Of a DNA stretch of 64,000 bases, positions 9,755 to 19,248 are shown in pieces. This DNA comes from Moesziomyces globuligerus (lineage: Eukaryota > Basidiomycota > Ustilaginomycetes > Ustilaginales > Ustilaginaceae). The first letter of the stretch is position 1. Each line of letters opens with the position of its first letter. The stretch spans positions 434,001 through 498,000 of the forward strand of contig JARVLF010000003.1 of NCBI GenBank assembly GCA_030849465.1, written 5' to 3'. A program made the position numbers and the translations under genes. Under the pieces are notes generated by a model that ran no database searches, was not told the DNA's origin, and saw only the letters and a list, made by a program, of their open reading frames with translations.

Positions 9755-9996
9755 TAGCGACTCAGAAGGGCAGCTCTTGCGCCTTGAGATTGATTCCCCT
9801 GGCTTGAACACGTCTTGAGCCTTACCCTTTCTTGCAGCGTTCCCGCGAGATTGTTGCTGGACAGCCTGGCTCCAGTTGGAGCCAAGGTGTCTCCCTGTCA
9901 TTAGCCGATGAATCAACCTGCTTTCATTGTCACCTTCTCTCTCTTTACTGCCGCCTTTACGGGGACACGCGCGTTCTCTTCGCTGGCATCGGCCTC
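9755..9996 (-). pseudogene. Copy A: 5' part of a repeated gene, cut off by the Tc1/mariner insertion
   Basis: On the minus strand this segment aligns collinearly, at roughly 80% identity by eye, with 10899-11153 (copy B). Both encode closely similar peptides, for example ENARVPVKAAVKRE here against ENACVPAGAAEKRL in B. Copy A stays open through NWSQAVQQQSRGNAARKGKA, where B has two stops. Homology runs up to the TA at which the transposon is inserted (SCPSESL here, SSPSGSL in B). No matching sequence is evident on the far side of the transposon, so the copy is truncated. Confidence 0.55.
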
Positions 9997-10215
9997 AAAT
10001 AACTCGGCAAGCATTGTCGAGTGTATGCTCGTGGCTACCCAGCGCAGCCTTTCCCTTTCCGGGCGCGGGCATCTTTTCCCGCTCCAGGCGCGCGCATGTA
10101 CGTCTCACCGAGAGAACCGCATTCCTTGCATGGACAGGCTGATCGTTTCAATTCACAGAGAAATGTGAAATGCGGACACATTGGAGGGCTGGGCTACGAG
10201 CCGTCAGTGAGTGGT

Positions 10216-10957
10216 TCAGCTCTTGCGCCTGGACGTTCGTGTGGAGGTCGAGGCTGCGGGTGTCGGTACGGACGTCTGCCTACTGGAGCCGGCAGAGGGG
10301 CTACGTCGAGTCGATCGAGCGGAAGTCGAGGCGGTCGGTCGGGAAGTCTGCGAGGGAAGCTGCAGGCCGGGCTCCAGTCATGAAGGGCGAACTCACCGGG
10401 TCCTCGTGGAGCCGACGCCAGTGGTCCCGCAGCTCGGCGTACGGCTGCCGAGTGGTGGCAAAGTCGTTGTCACCGGTGTAGCGGCTTTCGACCTCGCTCG
10501 CATGATCCAGTGCAGAGCGCCGCCATCGGTCCCCGCATGCTGAGCCCTCGAGCTGATGCTCGACGAGGCTGGCAAGAAGCAAGGCGTTGTCTTGCTGGAG
10601 CTGCAGGGAAGCCCACTGGACTGTGGTGCTGGAGTCGTGCTGAAGAGAGGGACCGATACGCAGAGAGTAAGCGTAGGTAGGGGCGGTCTCTGGATCGTGA
10701 GGGGAAGCAAGGTCCTCGGGCCAAGAGTCCTTTGGTGCTCGACGGACCCGAGGTTTCTTGCCGGCGTGCTACTGCGTCTTCTCCGCACGAGCCTCGCATG
10801 CCTCTTCCTCCTGTTCGTCCTCAGCGTCGGCTTGGGCCTCGACCTCCATGTCCTCGATCAGCTCTTGCGCCAGCTCTTCGTCATCGACTTGAGCTCCGTA
10901 CAGCGACCCCGAAGGGCTGCTGTCACCAGCTACGACTGAATCCACTTGTTTCAACAC
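10216..10957 (-). pseudogene. Degenerate gene with Myb/SANT-like DNA-binding domain (copy B body)
   Basis: A minus-strand frame with an acidic N-terminal part (DDEELAQELIEDMEVEAQA), an in-frame TAG at 10769-10771, then 125 open codons. These include a Myb/SANT-like pattern: ALLLASLVEHQ, GDRWRRSALDHA, TTRQPYAELRDHWRRLHED, with Trp residues spaced as in Myb_DNA-bind_3 domains, often found in transposon-associated proteins. A GTGAGT donor at 10391-10396 and a CAG acceptor at 10348-10350 would add 44 codons ending SRRKS at a TGA (10216-10218). The TAG and stops upstream make it a probable pseudogene. CAG to TAG is one C-to-T change. Confidence 0.5.
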
Positions 10958-11153
10958 GTTTCAGGCCTTTCCCTTCTTTGCCGCGTTCCTGCGAGATTGT
11001 CGCAGGACTTCCTGGCTCCAATTGGTGCTCTAGTGTCTTCCTATCATTAGCCAATGAATCATTTTCCAATCATTGTCACCTCCAGTCTCTTCTCTGCCGC
11101 CCCTGCAGGGACACACGCGTTCTCATGTTCGATATTTGCTGACATCGGCCCCA
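10899..11153 (-). repeat. Copy B of the direct repeat shared with 9755-9996
   Basis: The same orientation as copy A, about 1.1 kb away. It covers the region upstream of and the start of the Myb/SANT-like pseudogene. Conserved blocks include CATTAGCC[A/G]ATGAATCA and GACACACGCGTTCTC-like sequence. It carries extra stops compared with copy A. Confidence 0.6.
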
Positions 11154-11380
11154 GAGTCTTTGGCAGGCCACTGAAGTGTCCCATCACGGTAGACATAGCA
11201 AACCTGCATAGTAGTAGGCACTTCGAATCAGTAGCCAAGTCTTATTGCGTACAAAAGTGGATGGACGGGGCGCAAGTATCCTAGTTTTCCAGGTACGAGC
11301 GCTAAAGCTGCCAAGCGTCGTCGTTACAGGCCTAGCGGAATGTTGATACGGACCCGAAGCTATGACTTTGTTGAAATGGC

Positions 11381-11779
11381 CTAGCGAGGAAACACGGCTT
11401 CATCAATGTTCACTACCTTTGGAGTGTACAGTGATGATGCGGGGCTCTCACTGAGAAGTGAAATCGTCTCGGGTTGCTGGCGGATCGACGGCGGCGGGCT
11501 GATCGATGGTGCGGTACGCACGCTTCGCAAAGCCGCTAGTTCAAACTCAAGCTCGTCAACCTTGTTCGAAAATGCAGCAGCTGGAGCGGAAGTTTGAAAG
11601 GTGACATCTTGCGTGTGTTGCGGGAGCTGAAGAGGAGTCAGGCGATCGCGCAGAGTCTTCAGAGCTGCTGTTTCGATTGGCTCGGCCACGTTCTCTGGGA
11701 CCAAGGGTGCCGCATTGACTTTGCCGGTGGTCAATAGAAGCAACATGCACCAGACGGCACTAAAGTTTCTTCCCTTCAT
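11381..11779 (-). CDS. Small secreted protein, effector candidate (132 aa)
   Basis: The ATG at 11779 begins MKGRNFSAVWCMLLLLTTGKVNA, a signal peptide with likely cleavage before APLVPENVAEP. A longer open frame upstream lacks promoter logic: the TATA box at 11876 would lie inside it. The mature chain of roughly 109 residues has no cysteine, a helix-prone charged N-terminal half (TLRDRLTPLQLP) and a Ser/Pro-rich C-terminal half. No domain is recognised. Confidence 0.6.
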   Translation of the reverse strand: MKGRNFSAVWCMLLLLTTGKVNAAPLVPENVAEPIETAALKTLRDRLTPLQLPQHTQDVTFQTSAPAAAFSNKVDELEFELAALRSVRTAPSISPPPSIRQQPETISLLSESPASSLYTPKVVNIDEAVFPR

Positions 11780-11875
11780 TGTTGCCGATTGCGTCGTGAG
11801 CTCGGTCGTGAACAAAATATGCATGCCAAGTGGGTGGTTGTTCTTGAATGTACGCGGTGAGAACGGCTCAAGACA

Positions 11876-11883
11876 CTTATATA
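11876..11883 (-). promoter_or_regulatory. TATA box of the 132-aa secreted protein
   Basis: TATATAAG on the minus strand, 97 bp before the ATG at 11779. Confidence 0.5.
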
Positions 11884-12037
11884 CGTCCAAAGCTACGTTC
11901 TCGTGCCACCAAGATTTCTCAGCGTCATATAACATTGTCGGTCATGTGCGGTGCCTGAGCCTCGATGCATGACATACTTCGGGCTTCGGCTCCCTGGCGC
12001 AGCCGACCCTACAGCAGTTTATTAGGCCAGTTTCATC

Positions 12038-12376
12038 TCAGTTCGTAGGCCTGACAGCGTATTGAACTATCGAATTCCAGCCGTGGACCTCCCACGCCGC
12101 TTGTTGCCATATCATAGAGCCTCCTTTTCCTTCGGTGGCAAGGATGTTCTGGCCCAAGCTCATCAACGTCACGAATTCGAGTCCACTCAAACATGGGCTG
12201 CACGTCTCATTCGATGGATCGCGATACGCTGATGAGACAGAGTCAAGCATGACGGCCACTGTAAGAATCAAATGACCGCCCACCCTTCGCACTTCTTTGT
12301 ATGTATCGCTACATGTCGCATTGCGAACTGGGCGGCTGATGCGCCGAAGGTGGTTGAATTTCCATCCTAAAGTATG
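12038..12376 (-). pseudogene. Gene fragment, possibly methyltransferase-like
   Basis: A 113-codon open minus frame without an ATG near its 5' end. It reads YKEVRRVGGHLILTVAV, which resembles the late beta-strand region of class I SAM methyltransferases (E-x-x-R-V-x-x-G-G-x-L), then runs to a stop after YAVRPTN. No upstream partner exon is evident and GC3 is only moderate. It looks like the 3' remnant of a gene, or a terminal exon whose other exons I cannot see. Confidence 0.25.
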
Positions 12377-12879
12377 TTACACCGATGCAGAAATACTTCT
12401 TTGGCTCGTTTCGCGAATTGCATCCGCGCGACTGAGAGGCGGGCTTCCGGCTAGAACGGCAAGCCGACGACCCGCTGCAGAACCGTGTCGGACGAGAGGC
12501 GCGCTGGCTTTGGACGCCGCAAAGTGGAAATGGCGGCAAGGAAGGGTGACTGCGCTTTTTGACGTATGCGCTCAAATGCACCCCACAGTCGGCTTCGAGA
12601 TCCCCGCTCGGCACGGTCTTCGGGGCAGTGACGGGCATGAAGCCCTATCAACTCGATGTCAATGTACGCCACAGTACGCCTCAAGGTGCCGGCGCTCACA
12701 AGAGTGTATTCGTCGAGCTCTCCGAAAGCTACACGCGATCCATCCTGGCCCCACTTCGCCCTGGCCCCACCGGCTGCCCACTTTCTTGGAGCGGGCTCAA
12801 ATGAGCTCCCCGTCTCAGTGCGGGCAGAGACTGCCCGCTGCACATCTGACCGATAAATCTGTACAAAGGCTCTGTAGAG

Positions 12880-12887
12880 TATAAATA
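12880..12887 (+). promoter_or_regulatory. TATA box of the P450 gene
   Basis: TATAAATA, 99 bp before the ATG at 12979. Confidence 0.55.
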
Positions 12888-12978
12888 TATTGCCGTGTCC
12901 ATCATCGTGTACTCCCGCATGCTTTGCTCCGCAACCTCGACTCGACGTCTCACACGAGTCTGACAGCCCTGCACCATC

Positions 12979-14738
12979 ATGACAGCAGTCTTCACCGTCA
13001 GCTCAAGCGAGAGCTCCGTCGTGGGCAGCGTAGCTCGAGTGATCTTCACACCCATTCAGGGCTTTTCGCTACCTCTTCAATTCATCCTTGGCGCCTTTAC
13101 TCTGGCGGCCATCTGGATGCTGTACAATGTCCTCGTCTCACCGCTCGCAAGATACCCTGGCCCAATCACAGCGAGACTCGGCATCCCGCTCTGGCGTTTC
13201 TGGCACACGCTGCAAGGCGACTATGCTCCTGCACTCTACGAGCTCCACCAGCGGCATGGTGATGTGGTGCGCATCGGCCCCACTCACCTTTCCTTCTCGG
13301 ATCCATCTGCGATGAACTCAATCTACAGCCTTTCGGACGGTGTGTCGAGCAAGTTCCGCAAGTCGGACTTCTATCGATCCTTCCAGGTCTTCAAGTCGCA
13401 TCCCTCCATCTTCAGCGAACGCGATCCGCATCAGCACAGCAAGCGACGTCGTGCCGTCGCCAGCGCGTACAGCATGAACAGCCTCGTCAAGCTCGAGGAA
13501 TACGTCGAAAATGTATCTGAGCTCCTCATCAAACGTCTCGATGAGCTCGTAGAGACACAAGCTGTTGTGGCCGATGAGTCCTCCCACGGCTCTGACGCCG
13601 TGAAGACTAGGCCGATTCGACTGGATCCATGGTTCCACTACTTTGCTATGGATGTGGTTGGAGAGCTGGCATTCGGTCAGTCCTTCAATCTACTACATAG
13701 GGGCAGGGACGATGAGCGCTTCTTGACGGGAGTGCTGAACCTCTCACAGTGGGGTGCAGCAGCTGGTTGCCTCCCGTGGCTCTCGTCGATCATCCTCTGG
13801 CTCTTCCCCCGTGCTACGGGCCAGCCAGGTGGCAGCGTGATCGGAGACAAGACTAGTTCGCGTATCCAGACTCGCTACGCCGAGGTCGAGGACAACGGCG
13901 GGATGCCTTCGAGGCCTGACATGCTCACCAAGTTCATGGAAGCGCGCGATCCAGACACCAAGCACAAGTACACCATGCAGCAGGTCCTCTTCTCAGCATC
14001 CTCGGTCATGTCTGCCGGGTCCGACACCACTGCCACCTCGCTCACCATCTTCTTTGGCTACCTGCTCGACAATCCGCGATGCTACGACGAGCTCCGCCAA
14101 GAGATTGACGCAGCGGTCGAAGCCGGTGCCCTCTCTACTCCGATCAAGTATGCAAGGGGTGCGCAGCTTGACTACCTGCAAGCATGCATCAAGGAGGCGC
14201 TTCGTCTCTCGCCACCCATCTCGATGGACCTCCCTCGCTACGTTCCATCGGGCGGTGCAATGATCGGTCGGAACAAGCATCTTATTCCGGCAGGCACGAC
14301 TGTCGGTATCAGCCCGTACGTGCTGCACCGCAACAAGGAAGCCTTTGGCGCCGACGCAGAATCCTTTCGACCAGAACGTTGGTTGGAGGGCGGCGAGGAG
14401 GGTAGGAAGGCAATGGAAAGATTCAACATGACCTTTGGCGGCGGGTCACGAGCTTGCATAGGCAAGAATATCAGCCTCATGGAACTCTCGAAGATCATCC
14501 CGGAGATCCTCCTCCGATATGACTTGAAGAAACCCCGGGTCGCTTCACATGTGCAAATTGCCGATGTCAAGCCGAGACGGCCTTCCTTCCAAGGGAGAAG
14601 TTGCTGGTTCCTTGAAGCACACGTAAGTCTTTTCCCGCCCTCTGAACTCCTGGGACTTTTGTTTTGATGCAACAGCTGACACCCGCATCTCCCTTACAGA
14701 ATCTGTTCGTCGAGCTCGTACCGCGCGATACAGCCTAA
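12979..14738 (+). CDS. Cytochrome P450 monooxygenase (two exons)
   Basis: Exon 1 is 12979-14622 (548 codons). A 77-nt intron follows (GTAAGT at 14623, CAG ending 14699, branch-like CTGAC). Exon 2 is 14700-14738, adding NLFVELVPRDTA, for 560 residues. Reading through the intron gives a spurious hydrophobic tail. Features: N-terminal membrane anchor (about 31-53) and the proline hinge YPGP; I-helix oxygen-binding AGSDTT (346-351); K-helix ExxR (E406, R409); the PERW region; heme loop FGGGSRAC with the cysteine ligand C493. It is an ER-anchored haem-thiolate enzyme needing a P450 reductase, resembling the fungal pisatin-demethylase/benzoate-hydroxylase type. The substrate cannot be read. It is the only enzyme gene in the secreted-protein island; no biosynthetic partner lies beside it. 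Confidence 0.9.
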
Positions 14739-15171
14739 ACGGCACATGAGGTCTTGGCAACGATCGTGAGAGTCGCCTTAAGCACATCTGAAGACTCGCG
14801 CCAGAGCATGCCGAGGAATGCAGTTTTTCACTCGCAGCGAGATGATCGCAAATTGGATCGACAGCCGAGTCAGGCCCTTAGCCTACGCTACTGAAGTGCA
14901 CGTGGGTGATGGTGGTGAAAAATCTCGATTCGTTGTGGTTACAGAGGGCTTTTAGCATCAGCACAGCGAGCGGGAAAGGGAATTGGATTGAAGGAAGGTA
15001 GAGCTAGTGCAGCAAAGGAACGTGGAATTGTGATGGAGCCTTGCAGATGTAAGAGAAGGTGTGTGCAGACCCTAGCGTCTTGATGGGTCGATTGTCGCCA
15101 CATTCGAAAGCTTCGCACCGTCGAGGGCGTAAGACCACCGGACGAGTGGTAAGAACTGGAAGAGGTCGCAA
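14739..15171. other. Intergenic between two convergent genes
   Basis: Holds the 3' regions of the P450 and the 241-aa secreted protein. No RNA gene or ORF worth reporting. Confidence 0.4.
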
Positions 15172-15897
15172 TTAGATGATGTGACTCAGCAAGCGGCCTT
15201 TCCCGTCCAGAGCAAAGGCAGTGAAAGCTTCTTCATCGTTCTTGACAAGCAGCTGTCCCTTGGTGTTGATCTTTTTCCAAATTTCTCCAAGAGGGGTGTC
15301 AGCGTCAACGATCTCTGCCTTGTACCGGACGTCGCTCCATGTTGGAGGTCGGTACCCCCTAAAGAAACCTCGAAAACCGTTCGGCCTCTGAGGTGGGTCA
15401 AACTTTGGACCAAGCGAGAGCTTCCGACCAAGCGCATCCGAGGCCTTGGAGTAATAGTCCGCCTTGCCGAAGTAGATCTGGACTGATCTGGTGCGGACTT
15501 CTCGGACTTTCCCGCCGCTATTGACCTCGAGGTACTTAATATGCTGCGGATCGTTGTAAAGCGACGCTGAAATGTAGAACCTGCCGTAGTCCTTCATTGC
15601 CTGCTGCGACATCTCGGCGAAAAGAGGGTTGGCGATAGGAAAGAAGATGGGATATCCTTTGTAGAAGTAGGTTCCGGCATAGTACGGTCCCCTGGCCTCC
15701 CTCGGAAGTGGCTTCAAACCTGGGGTCTCTTGAAACAGGCCATTCGTGTAATACTCCACTTGGCCTGGCTGGTAGTTGTTGCTGTTGGGTCCTTGGATAC
15801 GATTTCTCACGAGCCAGGCGGGGGCCTGGGCAGTCGAGTAGGCGACCAGGCAAAAGAGGCAGACCAGGGCTGGTCGAAGCGAAGCTGAAAGAAGCAT
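15172..15897 (-). CDS. Secreted protein, effector candidate (241 aa)
   Basis: The ATG at 15897 gives MLLSASLRPALVCLFCLVAY, a signal peptide cleaved near STAQ/APAW (about residue 24). A longer in-frame start at 16002 is not ATG-supported by context and would bury the signal peptide. The mature chain has no cysteine and is rich in Tyr and Phe (GPYYAGTYFYKGYPIFFP; RGFFRGYRPPTWSD), suggesting a folded beta-rich domain rather than disorder. No known family is recognised. It is the largest of four minus-strand secreted genes in 6-16 kb. Confidence 0.65.
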   Translation of the reverse strand: MLLSASLRPALVCLFCLVAYSTAQAPAWLVRNRIQGPNSNNYQPGQVEYYTNGLFQETPGLKPLPREARGPYYAGTYFYKGYPIFFPIANPLFAEMSQQAMKDYGRFYISASLYNDPQHIKYLEVNSGGKVREVRTRSVQIYFGKADYYSKASDALGRKLSLGPKFDPPQRPNGFRGFFRGYRPPTWSDVRYKAEIVDADTPLGEIWKKINTKGQLLVKNDEEAFTAFALDGKGRLLSHII

Positions 15898-16378
15898 GGC
15901 TGCGGCTGAAATCAACGAGAGATGAAGCCGAGTCCCAAGATAGTGCGGAACATGAAAGCGCCTCGGCCCGGCGTCTCTATATATGTCTAATCGCGGAGGC
16001 ACGACGCCCTTGTTGGTGACGGCCAGGTTCGCTGCTTCTCTTTGTCAGGCACGCGACTGCTATCATACCGAAAGCAATGCCAAGCAAAGTGGGTTTCCTT
16101 GCCGGTGGGACGAGCGCCGTTTATTTCTGGCTTGATTGCAACCCACATTCAGCGAGTGGGAACGAGCATTTCCCCCACTGCCATCCAGCTGGAGAAGGAG
16201 CCCACTTCCTTCCTTTCTAGCTCGTGCAATGACACATGGCGATGCTCGATAATTTGGGCTCATCCGTTCTGATGCATCTGATGGGGAAGCGATGTGGGAA
16301 TCGCAATGGTCATGCGATATGATTGATTCGACTCGATTGCGGGCGGTCGCCATGTTACAGCATTTGTCCGCACAAGCT
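15898..16378. other. Intergenic
   Basis: Promoter of the 241-aa secreted gene and the 3' region of the HPP gene. Short ORFs here lack support. Confidence 0.4.
15978..15984 (-). promoter_or_regulatory. TATA box of the 241-aa secreted protein
   Basis: TATATA on the minus strand, about 80 bp before the ATG at 15897. Confidence 0.5.
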
Positions 16379-17725
16379 TCAGGCGGACTTGGACGATCTT
16401 CTTGTCGCCCTGGTCTTCGCCTTCTCCGATTTATTGAAACCTGGGAATTTGACCCGGAAGTTTCTTTGGTCGTTGGGGTGACCGGGTGGCCAGAACCAGT
16501 AGTGAGGATATCTTGCTCTGCCGAGATTCATCCAGAGCATTGCCCAGGCCGACATGATGACGCCGGACAGGAGGACGACGGGAAGATACCTCCAGCCGAG
16601 TTTGATGACCGGTGGGCTGGTTGCTGCGAGCAGGGCAGTGGCACCACCAGGGGGGTGGATGGTGTCGGTAAGGATCATGACGCACACGGCGGTGCCGGTT
16701 GCGATACCACCGGCGACCCAGACGAGGCTGTGAGAGGTGTCGATGAAGTTGGGATTGTAGTTGCTGTTGAGCTCAAAGAGCTTGGTGATGCAGACCGAGG
16801 TGAGGGCCGAGAGGAAGTGGCCACCGATGAATGCCTTGGGTTGGCCAAGAGGAGATGCAGGTGTGCCGTACAGGATGACGCTCGAGGCGCCAAACGAGCC
16901 GATGACGATGGGCGCAGTCCATACGGTGACAGTGTCGTTGATAGACATGGCAAACTGGTCCCAGCGCGAGAAGGTGATCATAACGAAGCCCAGACCGAGC
17001 ATAGCGCCGATCCAAGCCCATATCAGGGTCTCTAACTTTCGCGGAAGCATCTCGATCGGACGAATGAGAGCCTTGCCTTCGGTCTTCTTGGATCTATAGC
17101 CAAGGAAATGAGCGATCGGGTACGGAATGCGAGAGAGGCGGGAGACAGGCTTGGGGGCGTGTTTTTGCTGCGCCTCTACATCGGGCTGCTTGTTGGGTGA
17201 AGATTGTTGCTGTTGGGCGTTTGACGGAGCATGGGCAGGGTTGGCCAGCTTTTGGAAATCTATAGGCGCGGCGGCTGCGGAAGCGGAAGTACTGGTGGCG
17301 GTAGTGCTTTTGTAGCGCGAGGCCGCACCCTCTTTGGCTGGCGGGTTGAGCTTTGAAGCTTTCGAACTTGTTTTGGTCTTGTTCAAAGCCGTGCGATGGT
17401 GGACTTGTGGCTCATCGTCGTCGGTGAACACGAAGCCATCTTCGTCTTCGAGGCTGCCTGTGACCGTTCTTGACTCGTTCGGCGAAACATGACCCGTAGG
17501 GCTGCCGCCTGTCTGATTGTCATCATAGATTTGGTATACGCGCTGGCGGGGCCGGCCGAGGAAGCTGGCTCTCGGGGAAGAGCGGTTGCCGTGTCTTGGC
17601 AGCTGCTCAGCGTTGGCGCCGACAAAGGAAGCGCGGCTTCTGGAGCGAGAACGGTTGATGTGATCTGGCGAAGATCCGCTCTCTTGGGTGGCCCCTGAGG
17701 ATGCTGAGTCGGCGTGCGAACGCAT
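16379..17725 (-). CDS. HPP-family integral membrane protein
   Basis: 448 residues. The first 200 are Ser/Gln-rich and probably cytosolic. The C-terminal half has about four to five membrane segments and the family signature TDTIHPPGGATALLA around residue 355-370, plus the WAWIGAMLGLG and IVIGSFGASSVILYG helices typical of the HPP fold (PF04982). A plant HPP protein transports nitrite in chloroplasts; fungal members are uncharacterised, so transport of a small anion is inference. The ATG at 17725 is the first in frame. A divergent GNAT gene lies upstream. Confidence 0.85.
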   Translation of the reverse strand: MRSHADSASSGATQESGSSPDHINRSRSRSRASFVGANAEQLPRHGNRSSPRASFLGRPRQRVYQIYDDNQTGGSPTGHVSPNESRTVTGSLEDEDGFVFTDDDEPQVHHRTALNKTKTSSKASKLNPPAKEGAASRYKSTTATSTSASAAAAPIDFQKLANPAHAPSNAQQQQSSPNKQPDVEAQQKHAPKPVSRLSRIPYPIAHFLGYRSKKTEGKALIRPIEMLPRKLETLIWAWIGAMLGLGFVMITFSRWDQFAMSINDTVTVWTAPIVIGSFGASSVILYGTPASPLGQPKAFIGGHFLSALTSVCITKLFELNSNYNPNFIDTSHSLVWVAGGIATGTAVCVMILTDTIHPPGGATALLAATSPPVIKLGWRYLPVVLLSGVIMSAWAMLWMNLGRARYPHYWFWPPGHPNDQRNFRVKFPGFNKSEKAKTRATRRSSKSA

Positions 17726-18261
17726 GGCGGGATTGGACGTGGGTGTGTCGAAGATCGAACGCGAGTCTAGTCTACGAGCGCATTCCAGGAGCTCTTTCGT
17801 CGAGCTCTACCACGGATAGTGAGTCATTCAGTGCCGATATGGTTGTCAAAAGGCAAAGAGCACCAGGCATAGCTACGCGATGTCAAGGGAGCATAGAGTG
17901 CGGTGCGTTTTCGGCCATAGGCGGGTAAATCCGAGCACCCCAGACGGCGGTTTGGGTGGAGCGGGAGCGGTGTTGGACGCACAACTACGCAACCAGCTCT
18001 CAGCCGAGATCAGTCACAGAGTCGAGCGATGCGGGGAAGCATTCCTCGCACCGGCAAAACAAAGCAAAATAGAATGATACCATGTTACACCGAGCCTTGC
18101 CTCTCTCCCGACGGGGTATCCCTTCCCCGCGTTCGAGCAGGGTCCGTCGATGTCACAATCGCTCGACCGTGGATTCTGACCTCATCCAATCTGTGAAGAT
18201 AAAACATCCATTCCCACCATGAGGCTTGGTGGGGCGTAGTAGCCGTAGCGACCCACGATCA
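17726..18261. other. Divergent promoter region, HPP gene and GNAT gene
   Basis: 536 bases with no credible ORF; probably shared by the two divergent genes. No clear TATA box is seen for either. Confidence 0.4.
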
Positions 18262-19140
18262 ATGGCTCTGCAGCCGTCCAGCCACAATGGCAGCCTAGCT
18301 CCGCCTGGTGCCGATGCTTCTCCGGTATTCGATGCCCCCGCCTTTGCATCCTCGGCCTCGACCCCGACCGCCTCCGTCTCGCCCTCCTCCGGAACTGCAA
18401 GCACAGGTCAGAGCGGGCCCCGCAGCCCGAATGTTAGTATCGCCAATTTGCTCGCGCTCACAGAGCTGCGCAAGGCGGCATGGGCGCGCATCTACGCAAG
18501 CGGGATCGCAACGGGCGATGCCGCCATCTCGACCGTCCGCATTCCGACGTGGAAACAGTTCGATGCGCTCATGATCCGGCGCCACCGTCACATCGCTGTC
18601 GATCCGCGCGACAACCGTACGCTCGGCTGGATCGCGTGCTTTCAGCCTTTCCCGCAGCACGGCTGCCTCTACGATGACGAGGCCAACGCAGCGCCGCTCC
18701 AGCCCAACGCCGATGGTCGGGAAGGACGCGTTGCCGAGATTCAAGTCATGGTCGCCGAGGCCGAACGACGCCGTGGTGTCGGCACCTTCTTGGTCAAGGC
18801 GCTTCTATCGCAGCTCAAGGCAGACACCAGGTACTCGACCGTCCAGGCGAGCTTCTTCCCCGAGAACACAGCGTGCCTCAAGCTCTTCGAGCGCTGCGGC
18901 TTCGAGATCGCAGCGACGCGGCGCAACGTTGCCAAGATGCTCGACGGACCGCGCGCCGGCGATTGGAGAGACCTCGTCACGATGGAGCTCAAGTTGCCCC
19001 CATTACCGGCTCTGCTCACTCCGCTCTCGTACGCACAACCGTCAGCACCCCAGTCGGTTCCCTCGCATCTGCGTCCCGACTTCAACTTGGACACCACCAT
19101 CGACCCGACCACAATCAACAAGCGACCACGCACCGAATGA
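18262..19140 (+). CDS. GNAT-family N-acetyltransferase (phosphinothricin-acetyltransferase-like)
   Basis: 292 residues from the ATG at 18262 (MALQPSSHNGS). After about 55 disordered residues comes a GNAT domain. The acetyl-CoA-binding motif A is at about residues 158-180 (EIQVMVAEAERRRGVGTFL, with the R-R-x-G-x-G turn), followed by FFPENTACLKLFERCGFE, the NxxxxxxYxxxGF-type C-terminal motif of PAT/RimI-like enzymes. These transfer acetyl from acetyl-CoA to an amino group of a small molecule. The C-terminal 50 residues are a proline-rich tail ending in a basic KRPR segment. The substrate is unknown. Confidence 0.8.
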   Translation: MALQPSSHNGSLAPPGADASPVFDAPAFASSASTPTASVSPSSGTASTGQSGPRSPNVSIANLLALTELRKAAWARIYASGIATGDAAISTVRIPTWKQFDALMIRRHRHIAVDPRDNRTLGWIACFQPFPQHGCLYDDEANAAPLQPNADGREGRVAEIQVMVAEAERRRGVGTFLVKALLSQLKADTRYSTVQASFFPENTACLKLFERCGFEIAATRRNVAKMLDGPRAGDWRDLVTMELKLPPLPALLTPLSYAQPSAPQSVPSHLRPDFNLDTTIDPTTINKRPRTE

Positions 19141-19248
19141 ACCAAACTGCCTATGCGCACGCGATCCGTCACACAGGGGAAAAATCTCGACGAAATGTAA
19201 TTGTACAACAGCAGTGTCTGAAGAGATTGTTCCTATGCCAAGCGGTGT

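Noticed and set aside
14623..14667. Hydrophobic C-terminal tail (VSLFPPSELLGLLF) of the P450
   Set aside because: It is intron read-through. A GTAAGT...CAG intron gives a normal P450 C-terminus in frame.
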